DNA from: RUG563 sp045589355
GTDB lineage: Bacteria > Bacillota > Clostridia > Christensenellales > Aristaeellaceae
Reading direction: 5' to 3'
Length of the DNA stretch: 33,769 bases
Assembly: GCA_045589355.1 (NCBI GenBank)
Contig: JAZNOW010000010.1
Span: forward strand, 1 to 33,769
Shown: piece after piece, positions 16,201-22,570 of the stretch
How the letters are laid out: every line of letters starts with the position of its first letter
Numbering within the stretch: position 1 is the stretch's first letter
Notes under the pieces: model-generated
The model's database searches: none
What the model saw: only the letters and a program-made list of their open reading frames with translations
Told to the model about the DNA's origin: nothing
Made by a program: the position numbers and the translations under genes

Positions 16201-16601
16201 AGGGCGAATATGCCAGGGCGCTGGACGTGCTGGAAGAAAAGCATCTTCTGACCAAAGAAGAAAGGAAATATGTGTACATCCGCTGGCTGAAGGGCTATTT
16301 CGAAAGCGAATGGGGCAGGCGCATGCTGCGCTCTTCCCAGGTGCACCGGGAATGGGCCTTTAACCTGACGGGCGAAAGGGGCACCCTCATCCAGGGGGTG
16401 ATCGACCTGTGCTATCTGGACGGGGACGGCTGGGTGCTGCTGGACTACAAAACAGACAAGGCAGAGGATGAAGAGATTCTTTCCCGCTACCGGCTGCAGA
16501 TGCAGTGGTATAAAAAGGCGCTGGAAAAGATCACCGGCCTGCCGGTAAAGGAAACATGGCTCTTTGCCCTGCGCAGCGGCCATGGACTGAAGGTGGAATG
16601 A
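13227..16601 (+). CDS. addA: ATP-dependent helicase/nuclease AddA
   Basis: 1124 residues, complete. UvrD-like superfamily 1 helicase with a RecB-type nuclease tail; AddA works with AddB to resect double-strand breaks for homologous recombination. Visible motifs: Walker A SAAAGSGKT (21-29), motif II DEYQD (370-374), motif III GDVKQSIYRFR, QQNFRS, motif V ILTMHKSKGLQFPVVFL, motif VI LYVAMTRAEERL, and the nuclease motif with Asp1060 (GVIDL) and Asp1073-Tyr-Lys1075 (LDYKTD) plus a QMQWYKKAL helix. AAAGGGGAG (13211-13219) sets the start. addB normally sits just upstream in the same operon; here mreB on the opposite strand does, so any AddB is encoded elsewhere. The GNAT gene follows directly. Confidence 0.95.
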   Translation: MQFTTAQQAAIDARNGDVLVSAAAGSGKTAVLVERVLSLLKEGRRIDRMLIVTFTRAAAGEMRERIGERLEKEEGDAHLNRQRMLLPRASICTLHVFCYGLLREHFEAVGIDPMCRIADQDKLDALHKRAVDQVLEEMYANPSPDEARLIDEFEDKQIEEMLSQAEKFMLSQADWETWAEKAVSDEENALERWKALLTEMSASHLSGAAEQMAQMEKMAGLPGFPERYLKTVEMDAQLTEEMLQAARQGRLCGGDTQFQRLSTKKAAPEEDENLTALYRQARDEWKDLINNARKILPRDEEKAAADILHTLPSLRALFALTGKLMDTFFRFKQQRNYLDYSDLEHLTLKALRSEQVRKDVAGRFDALFVDEYQDVSGIQEAILSALHQENMMFMVGDVKQSIYRFRLADPTLFLNKYNTFSQAEDAPCRKIIFQQNFRSDNNVLAAVNQVFCHAMREKETEIEYDKDAMLYPGGNKRAGAPVEIVLLHGPREEEGTGELTKAYRYEAAFVAKRIREMMKAVQVMGKEGLRPLRYRDIALLIRNASGRAPYIARVLQNAGIPVYSDADAQFFDLPEVTDMMNLMRVVDNPLQDVPLISALRCPCFAFTEEELARIRLVDQSPRAPFHQAFLQLMEKDNALGEKARKAWKQLSDWRFLSVNLPLDRLLWRMLEDSGLYMRAGAMEDGELRQANLRLLVERAQGEAAADGLSAFLRETGKIRSGDDMKTAKTLGENEDVVRILTMHKSKGLQFPVVFLLETARDFNRDRENNLRLHMQYGAALKFVDAENRLTRETCAQTALRGMEDREKRAEEARLLYVAMTRAEERLILVGAPKHPEQALQRWSRPATAYVAGHAGCMLDWVMQSLEGGKEGQFEAANGSIWRLTYEEADENAFAPRQQMDPPPLLAETPAALTRQRMERPAEMGETLKTSVSAVVKEIRLAEDEWESPADKRIMQEESPVPSFIAQEEMTPAARGTVTHRVLGLMDMDLIRQGEYARALDVLEEKHLLTKEERKYVYIRWLKGYFESEWGRRMLRSSQVHREWAFNLTGERGTLIQGVIDLCYLDGDGWVLLDYKTDKAEDEEILSRYRLQMQWYKKALEKITGLPVKETWLFALRSGHGLKVE

Positions 16602-16603
16602 GC

Positions 16604-17104
16604 ATGACGCAGGAAAAGGGAAAAATTACCCTTGGCATTTTGCGCGGGGAAGACATGCAGGCCCTGCGGGAGCTGGTAACGGACGGAGAAATCAAAAAAA
16701 CCTACATGCTGCCGGATTTTGATACACTAGAAGCGGCAGAAAAGCTGTGCCTGCGGCTGATGGCCCTGTCCCGGGAGGAAGGGCATTTTGTGCGGGGGAT
16801 CTACCTGGATGATGCGCTGATCGGCTTTCTGAACGACGTGGAGCAGAAGGACGGAAGGGTGGAAGTGGGGTATGTGATCCATCCCCGATGCTGGGGGCGG
16901 GGCTATGCCACAAAGGCGCTGCAATGCGCCATCGGCCAATTGTTTGCACAGGGCTTTTTTGCGGTGCGGGCCGGGCATTTTGAAACAAACCCGGCTTCCG
17001 GAAGGGTGATGGAAAAGGCGGGTATGAAAAAAATACCCGATACGGACGAAGTGACCTACCGCGGGCAGACCCACCTGTGCATCTATTATGAAATAACGGC
17101 ATAA
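16604..17104 (+). CDS. GNAT acetyltransferase, RimJ/RimL-like
   Basis: 166 residues from this start (two more if ATG 16598 is used). Acetyltransf_3-type GNAT, the group that acetylates ribosomal proteins or small amines. It has VEVGYVIHPRCWGRGYATKA with the acetyl-CoA loop RCWGRGYATKAL, and the NPASGRVMEKAGM block that closes the fold. ATG 16598 overlaps the addA stop (ATGA), but AGGTGG at 16591-16596 is too near it; the site is 7 bp from ATG 16604, so that start is preferred. It is translationally coupled to addA, yet the functional link is probably only transcriptional. The substrate is unknown. Confidence 0.88.
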   Translation: MTQEKGKITLGILRGEDMQALRELVTDGEIKKTYMLPDFDTLEAAEKLCLRLMALSREEGHFVRGIYLDDALIGFLNDVEQKDGRVEVGYVIHPRCWGRGYATKALQCAIGQLFAQGFFAVRAGHFETNPASGRVMEKAGMKKIPDTDEVTYRGQTHLCIYYEITA

Positions 17105-17106
17105 AG

Positions 17107-17146
17107 AAAACCGCCGGAGAAGAAGGATTCTCCGGCGGCTTTTGTT
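17107..17146. terminator. Bidirectional terminator between GNAT gene and PBP gene
   Basis: CCGCCGGAGAA (17111-17121) pairs perfectly with TTCTCCGGCGG (17128-17138). It is flanked by AAAA and CTTTTGTTTT, so it serves both convergent genes. Confidence 0.92.
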
Positions 17147-20005
17147 TTATTGGGCCGCAGCCATGGCAAGGGTCAGCTGGCTCATGGCGCTGACCAGCGC
17201 ATCCTGGCTGGGATTGGAGTAGATGACGGAGGAGAGGTTATTGATGGCCTCCACCAGCGCGTTGTATGCGAAATGGCTGGGCGGCAGGGTGGCGAGCAGG
17301 CTGTTGGCCTGGCTCAGCAGCCGCTGCGCATCGGGCAGGAGGGTGTTTTGCGTGATGTAATCCTGGTAGGTGGAGCCGGACGCGTGGTAGGGGCAGGTAC
17401 GCTGCTCAATGATCCGGGCGTTATAGGCAGCGTCGGAAGTGAGGCGGAGGGTGGCGTATTCGCCAAGGTAATCCTGCAGCACATCCTGGTATTCGGTGCC
17501 GATGAAATCGTACAGGGGATGGCCCTGGGGCAAAAGCACCACGCCCTTGTTGGAAACGGAGGGGCAATATTGGCTGGCCAGCATGCCGCTTTCATTGCAG
17601 ACGGACAGGGTATAGTGCATCTGGCAGGAGGTGGTGGGCACGGTATCCCGGGGCCAGTAGTCGGTCACGGTGCCGTAGCCCATCACGTCGTTGCGGCAGG
17701 CATCGGTGGCCAGCTGGCCGCTGACGGCGCAGGTGGTTACTTTGGTCAGGCCGTAGTCGGAGGCACTGCCTTCCATGATGTCCCGGTTGGCAAGGCCCTG
17801 ATGGATGGGCTGCATGAAGGCTTTCCACAGCTTGGCGGCGCTATTGCCGCCGGTGGTCTTGGAGGAAAGGGCTTTGTAGTTATCGTGGCCGATCCATACC
17901 GAAGCGCAGTACCAGCCCGTCATGCCGGTGAAGAAGACGCCTTTCTGGTCGGAATTGGTACCGGTTTTGCCGGCCACCGTCTGGCCCGATATCTTGGCGG
18001 AGGTGCCGGTGCCCTTATTGATCACGTCTTTGAGGATATCCACCGTCAGCCATGCGGTGGAAGGCTTGAACACCTGCCGGCGCACCTGATTGGCGTGGGA
18101 ATCCCAGAGGATGTTTTTGTCGCTGTCGGCAATGCCAAGGAAAGTGATGGGGCTTTGGTACACCCCGCCGTTGGCCAGCACCCCGAAGGCCACCGTCATA
18201 TCGATGGGGGTGATGCCGCTGGAGCCCAGCGCCAGGCCGAAGGGGGTTTTGTTGATGTTGTCGGGGTCCACCCCCAGCTGCAGCAGGTAGTCGTAGCTGC
18301 GGTCCACGCCCACAAAGTGCATCAGGGCGTAGGCGGCGGCGGTGTTATCGGATTTGGTGAGGGCGGTGCGGATGGTTTCGGGCCCGCGGTAGGAGGAGCC
18401 GCCGTAGTTCTGGGGCCAGGAATCCTTTCCGCCGGCGCCCGTCCAGCCCCGGATGGGCAGGGCCATGTTGTGGAGGATGGTGCCGCTGCCGGCGCCCATT
18501 TCAATGGCGGGGGCATACACGGCGATGGGCTTGATGGAAGAGCCCACGGGCATGTTCATATCGGCAGCCCGGTTGAGGGACTTGCGGGTGGTGGGGGGCG
18601 TGCGGCTGCCCACAATGGCCTTCAGTTCGCCGGTGCGCCAGTCCAGCACCACGGCCGCCGCCTGGGGCTGGATGATCTCGTCGTAGGTGCCGTCGGCGTT
18701 CCGGGCCCGGTAGATTTTATCGGAGGGGTCCCGCAGGGCGGGATAATCGCTGTAATTGGCCAGGGTGTTTTCCACCGTCTGCTGGATTTCGGTATCCAGG
18801 GCCAGGTACACATGGTAGCCGCCGGTGCGCAGCTCGTGTTCCATTTTATTGCGGTTGGCGGAGGTGTTTTCCAGCCCGTTGAGGGCCAGCAGCGTCTGCA
18901 CCACGTCCCGCACCGCATATTCCACATAGTGGGGGTAGGGGTACAGGGCGGTGCTTTCGGGGGATTGTTCCAGCACATGGGCGCTTTCGGGGTTCATGGC
19001 CTGCTCGAACTGCTCCCTTGTGATGAACTGGTTTTCGTACATGCACCGCAGCACGTAATTGGTGCGCTCGTTGGTGATGGCGGCGTAATCGGTGGTTTCG
19101 CTCTGGCGGGTGTAGAAATTGCGGCGGGGATTATAGTAGTAGGGGTTGGTGGTCATACCGGCCAGCATGGCGCATTCGCGGATGGTCAGGTCGTAGAGGT
19201 TTTCCTTGCCGAAATAGCCGTTGGCGGCCACTTTCACGCCGTAATAATCTTCGCCAAGATAAATGGTGTTCAGGTATGCTTCCAGGATCTGCTCCTTGGT
19301 GTAGCGGGTTTCCAGCTGCATGGCCAGGTAGGCTTCCTGAATTTTGCGTTTATAGGATTGCTCGGATGAGAGCAGGGTGTTTTTGATGAGCTGCTGGGTG
19401 ATGGTGGAGCCGCCCTGGTTGGAGCCGGTGGTGAAGTTGGTGAAGAAGGCGCCGATGATGCGCTTGACGTCCACGCCGTTATGGGTGTAGAAGCGGGCGT
19501 CCTCCACGGCCACAAAGGCATACTGCAGGTAGGGCGGCATATCGTTGATGGAAACCATGATGCGGTTTTCCGTGCCCCGGTAATCGGTGATCAGGTTGCC
19601 CTGGGCGTCATAGATGAAGGAGGTCTGCGCCTGATCGTCAATGGCGGCCAGGTCCAGGGTGGGAGCGGAATCCATGTATGCCTTGGCGATGCCCACCACT
19701 GCGCCTACGCCGGCCAGGCCGAAAAGCAGGATGAACAAGACCAGCATCCGGACGGAGTTGATGATCACGCCCAATATAAAGGAAGGCTTGCGGGTGCGGG
19801 GCTTGAAGATGGTGCGCTTCTTTGGCTTTTCTTCATCCTCTTCTTCCGGTTCGTTGGCCCAGGTGGTTTCGTAGGCGTTTTCCGGCCCGGGATAGGCGGG
19901 GTATTCCGGATAATAGCTTTCTTCCTGAGGGTCACCGTTCATTTCCTGCTGGGGAGGGTAAGAAACGTTCATTTCCTCCTGGGGGTCAAAAGGGGTTCTG
20001 TCCAC
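17147..20005 (-). CDS. Class A penicillin-binding protein (PBP1A-type transglycosylase/transpeptidase)
   Basis: 952 residues, bifunctional cell-wall synthase. A disordered acidic, Pro/Glu/Tyr-rich cytoplasmic N-terminus (1-75) is followed by a TM helix (about 85-108). The GT51 domain has catalytic Glu168 in VEDARFYTHNGVD and GGSTITQQLIKN (198-209). The transpeptidase domain has nucleophile Ser489 in GSSIKP (SxxK, Lys492), SDN (552-554) and KTG (680-682). The C-terminal 250 residues hold a Cys-containing linker (CAVSGQLATDAC, CPSV, CPYH) and a Gln/Leu helical tail; no PASTA domain. The start is a GTG at 20003-20005 with AAGGAGGT (20011-20018) 5 bp upstream. Monocistronic, read from the promoter at 20042-20050. 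Confidence 0.93.
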   Translation of the reverse strand: MDRTPFDPQEEMNVSYPPQQEMNGDPQEESYYPEYPAYPGPENAYETTWANEPEEEDEEKPKKRTIFKPRTRKPSFILGVIINSVRMLVLFILLFGLAGVGAVVGIAKAYMDSAPTLDLAAIDDQAQTSFIYDAQGNLITDYRGTENRIMVSINDMPPYLQYAFVAVEDARFYTHNGVDVKRIIGAFFTNFTTGSNQGGSTITQQLIKNTLLSSEQSYKRKIQEAYLAMQLETRYTKEQILEAYLNTIYLGEDYYGVKVAANGYFGKENLYDLTIRECAMLAGMTTNPYYYNPRRNFYTRQSETTDYAAITNERTNYVLRCMYENQFITREQFEQAMNPESAHVLEQSPESTALYPYPHYVEYAVRDVVQTLLALNGLENTSANRNKMEHELRTGGYHVYLALDTEIQQTVENTLANYSDYPALRDPSDKIYRARNADGTYDEIIQPQAAAVVLDWRTGELKAIVGSRTPPTTRKSLNRAADMNMPVGSSIKPIAVYAPAIEMGAGSGTILHNMALPIRGWTGAGGKDSWPQNYGGSSYRGPETIRTALTKSDNTAAAYALMHFVGVDRSYDYLLQLGVDPDNINKTPFGLALGSSGITPIDMTVAFGVLANGGVYQSPITFLGIADSDKNILWDSHANQVRRQVFKPSTAWLTVDILKDVINKGTGTSAKISGQTVAGKTGTNSDQKGVFFTGMTGWYCASVWIGHDNYKALSSKTTGGNSAAKLWKAFMQPIHQGLANRDIMEGSASDYGLTKVTTCAVSGQLATDACRNDVMGYGTVTDYWPRDTVPTTSCQMHYTLSVCNESGMLASQYCPSVSNKGVVLLPQGHPLYDFIGTEYQDVLQDYLGEYATLRLTSDAAYNARIIEQRTCPYHASGSTYQDYITQNTLLPDAQRLLSQANSLLATLPPSHFAYNALVEAINNLSSVIYSNPSQDALVSAMSQLTLAMAAAQ

Positions 20006-20041
20006 GGTGCACCTCCTTGTCTTTCATTCATAACGGGTACC

Positions 20042-20050
20042 ATTATAGCA
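20042..20050 (-). promoter_or_regulatory. Extended -10 promoter of PBP gene (minus strand)
   Basis: On the minus strand TGCTATAAT (20050-20042) is a full TGn-TATAAT extended -10 box, which explains the weak -35. It lies 36 bp ahead of the GTG start. Confidence 0.65.
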
Positions 20051-20176
20051 TGTTTTGCCCCCAAAGTACAGGGCACAAACCAAAACGAAACAGAGGCCTG
20101 TTTTCATCCCCGGCAAGCGTGCGTAAACGGAGGAGATACGAAAATAGATGTATAATATGGTTGATTACACGCCAAA

Positions 20177-20218
20177 TGCATAGTAAATGTACACAAAAAA
20201 ACCAATTTGAACTATGCA
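20177..20218. promoter_or_regulatory. Inverted repeat upstream of opp operon promoter
   Basis: TGCATAGT (20177-20184) and ACTATGCA (20211-20218) form a perfect 8-bp inverted repeat, 26 bp apart, followed by TTTTGCAT near the -35. They sit upstream of the transporter promoter and could be an operator pair or a stem. The 20006-20348 gap otherwise holds only the two promoters and the leader hairpin. Confidence 0.4.
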
Positions 20219-20254
20219 AATACAAAAAAAATACAATTTTGGCATAAAATATGT

Positions 20255-20283
20255 TTTGCATCAGGTGGGATGTATGGTATAAT
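20255..20283 (+). promoter_or_regulatory. Promoter of peptide transporter operon
   Basis: TTTGCA (20255-20260) and TATAAT (20278-20283) with a 17-bp spacer. It leaves a leader of about 60 bases before the binding-protein start. Confidence 0.8.
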
Positions 20284-20294
20284 AATGTCCGCAA

Positions 20295-20320
20295 TTGATC
20301 CGTTTGGGTAACGGATTCAA
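20295..20320 (+). other. 5' leader hairpin of transporter mRNA
   Basis: TTGATCCGTT (20295-20304) pairs with AACGGATTCAA (20310-20320) with one bulged A and loop TGGGT. It occupies the start of the transcript, where such stems often protect an abundant mRNA from decay. Confidence 0.55.
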
Positions 20321-20348
20321 AAATAAAAAAAAGAAAGGAACCTGAATC

Positions 20349-22475
20349 ATGAAGAAGACTCTGGCTATGATCCTGGCCCTGGTCCTCGCGCTGACTTCCG
20401 TGTCTTTCGCTTTCGCTGAAGACTTCGACGTGGAAGCCTACGGCGCCACCTCCACCGAGCTGTACAACAAGATCCTCGGTGAATTCTACACCACCTACAT
20501 GGCTGGCCGTGACGAAGTGGAAAACATTTCCGTCCGTTACGCCCTGATGGCTATCGCCGAAGCCAAGCTGATGGCTTCCGCCGTTATGTATCCCACCACT
20601 TCCCAGGGTGGTAACTACGCCATCGGCCGTGTTGCTCCCTACACCGTGTCTCCCGCTCTGTGGGGCCTGGATTCTTCCCGCTATCACGAAGCTCTGATCG
20701 TGAACGAAGATCCCCTGACCACCGCCGAACGCGACGAAATGAAAGCCAAGTATGCCGAACTGAAGGGCACCGGCACCTACGAACAGTGGGCTAAGGATTA
20801 CCTGGCCGGCAAGGGCTACACCCTGAACACCGAATATGCTCTGGGTTACTCCTCCGACCCCAAGACCTGGGACGTGCTGGCCACCTCCCGTGCTGCTGAC
20901 AGCGAAGCTATCTGCAACACCTTCGACGGTCTGGTGGAATATGACATCGAAAACGTGATGCAGCCCGCTCTGGCTACCGAATGGTCTGTGGACGAAACCG
21001 GCACCGTGTACACCTTCAAGATCCGTGAAGGCCTGGTGTGGGTTGACTCTCAGGGCCGTAAGGTGGACGACGTGACCGCTGACGACTTCGTTGCCGGTAT
21101 GCACCACATGCTGGACGCCATGGGCGGCCTGGAATACCTGGTTGGCAATCAGGGCGGCTGCGCCATCCTGAACGCTCAGGCTTACATCGACGGCGAAATC
21201 TCCGACTTCAGCGAAGTTGGCGTGAAGGCTGTTGACGAATACACCCTGCAGTACACCCTGGAAGCTCCCGCTCCCTACTTCATGACCATGCTGGGCTACT
21301 CCGTGTTCGCTCCCATGAGCCGTGAATACTTCGTGTCCCAGGGCGGCGGTTTCGGCGAAGAATATGCTCCCGATTCCGAAAACTACCTGTATGGTAAGGA
21401 TCCCTCCCACATCGCTTACTGCGGTCCCTACCTGGTCACCAACCTGACCCCCGAAAACACCATCGTTTTCACCGCCAACGAATCCTACTGGAACAAGGAC
21501 AACATCAACATCAAGACCATCACCTGGAAGTACAACGATGGTTCTGATGCTCTGAAGGCCTACAACGACATGAAGGCCAACGTCATCGCCGGCGCCGGCC
21601 TGAACTCCAACGCTCTGGAAGTGGCCCGTCAGGATGGCTGGTTCGACAAGTTCAACTACACCACCTCCACCAACGCTACTTCTTACATGGGCTTCCTGAA
21701 CATCTATCGTACCGCCATGGCCAACACCAACGACGGTAAGGTTGTCTCCCCCCAGACCCCCGAAGACGCTGCCCGCACCATGAAGGCCATGCAGAATGTG
21801 CACTTCCGTCGTGCCGTGGCCATGTCCATCGACCGCGCCACCCGCAACGCCCAGTCTGTTGGTGAAGAACTGAAGTATGCCGCTCTGATCAACTCCTACA
21901 CTCCCGGTAACTTCGTGGCCCTGGAAGAAGACGTGACCGTCGCCATCAATGGCGTGGACACCACCTTCCCCGCCGGCACCTACTACGGCGCCATCATGCA
22001 GGCTCAGCTGGATGCTGACAACGTTGCCATCAAGGTTTGGGATCCCACCGCTGAAGGCGGCATGGGCGCTTCCTTCGGTTTCGACGGTTGGTACAACCCC
22101 GAAGCTGCCAAGGCTGAACTGGATCTGGCTATCGCCGAACTGGCTGCCGAAGGCGTGGAAATCAGCCCCGAAAAGCCCATCTACCTGGATCTGCCCTACT
22201 ACTCCGCTCACACCGGCTACACCAACCAGGCTGAAGTGTGCCGCGCTTCCATCGAAGAAGTGCTGGGCGGCTCCGTGGTGCTGAACAAGGTTGCTTGCGA
22301 AACCACCGCTGAATGGTACTATGCCGGCTACTACACCAACTATGGTTATGAAGCCAACTACGATATCTACGATCTGTCTGGTTGGGGCCCCGACTACGGC
22401 GATCCCCAGACCTATCTGGATACCTTCCTGCCCGACTATGCCGGCTACATGATCAAGTGCATCGGTATCTTCTAA
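20349..22475 (+). CDS. oppA: Peptide ABC transporter substrate-binding protein, apparently circularly permuted
   Basis: 708 residues. A signal peptide (1-23, cleavage near FAFA|ED) has no lipobox Cys. Residues 165-675 follow the family 5 peptide-binding order: DPKTWDVLATSRAADSEAI, NTFDGLVEYD, YTFKIREGLVWVDSQGR, DVTADDFVAGMHHMLD, IAYCGPYLV, VHFRRAVAMSIDR and finally SGWGPDYGDPQTYLDTFL (677-694). The protein then stops 30 residues after Trp679, where homologues normally carry about 100 more. A segment resembling that tail lies instead at residues 34-104 (TELYNKIL, RYALMAIAEAKLMASAVMYP, then GGNYAIGRVAPYTV). Codon use is very restricted, as in highly expressed genes. AAAGGAA (20334-20340) precedes ATG. 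First gene of the operon; it delivers peptides to OppBC. Confidence 0.88.
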   Translation: MKKTLAMILALVLALTSVSFAFAEDFDVEAYGATSTELYNKILGEFYTTYMAGRDEVENISVRYALMAIAEAKLMASAVMYPTTSQGGNYAIGRVAPYTVSPALWGLDSSRYHEALIVNEDPLTTAERDEMKAKYAELKGTGTYEQWAKDYLAGKGYTLNTEYALGYSSDPKTWDVLATSRAADSEAICNTFDGLVEYDIENVMQPALATEWSVDETGTVYTFKIREGLVWVDSQGRKVDDVTADDFVAGMHHMLDAMGGLEYLVGNQGGCAILNAQAYIDGEISDFSEVGVKAVDEYTLQYTLEAPAPYFMTMLGYSVFAPMSREYFVSQGGGFGEEYAPDSENYLYGKDPSHIAYCGPYLVTNLTPENTIVFTANESYWNKDNINIKTITWKYNDGSDALKAYNDMKANVIAGAGLNSNALEVARQDGWFDKFNYTTSTNATSYMGFLNIYRTAMANTNDGKVVSPQTPEDAARTMKAMQNVHFRRAVAMSIDRATRNAQSVGEELKYAALINSYTPGNFVALEEDVTVAINGVDTTFPAGTYYGAIMQAQLDADNVAIKVWDPTAEGGMGASFGFDGWYNPEAAKAELDLAIAELAAEGVEISPEKPIYLDLPYYSAHTGYTNQAEVCRASIEEVLGGSVVLNKVACETTAEWYYAGYYTNYGYEANYDIYDLSGWGPDYGDPQTYLDTFLPDYAGYMIKCIGIF

Positions 22476-22514
22476 TATCGAAAAACTGATCGTTTAACGG
22501 TCTAAAAAAATCAG

Positions 22515-22549
22515 CGATACGGGAGCGGCATTTTGCCGCCCCCGTATCG
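22515..22549 (+). other. Intercistronic stem-loop between binding protein and permease genes
   Basis: CGATACGGG (22515-22523) and GCGGCA (22525-22530) pair with TGCCGC (22534-22539) and CCCGTATCG (22541-22549), with loop TTT and one internal mismatch. No T-run follows on the plus strand, so it probably acts as a 3' stabiliser or partial attenuator that keeps oppA transcripts above the downstream genes (inference). Confidence 0.7.
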
Positions 22550-22570
22550 TACTAATCGAGAGATGAGATT

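Noticed and set aside
20043..22211. 722-codon minus-strand frame opposite the binding-protein gene
   Set aside because: Gly/Val/His-rich antisense of a gene with extreme codon bias; no domain, no ribosome site.
22476..22570. Binding-protein gene as a pseudogene cut by a premature stop
   Set aside because: The bases after the stop do not continue the family in any frame, and the missing tail seems to be present at the N-terminus.
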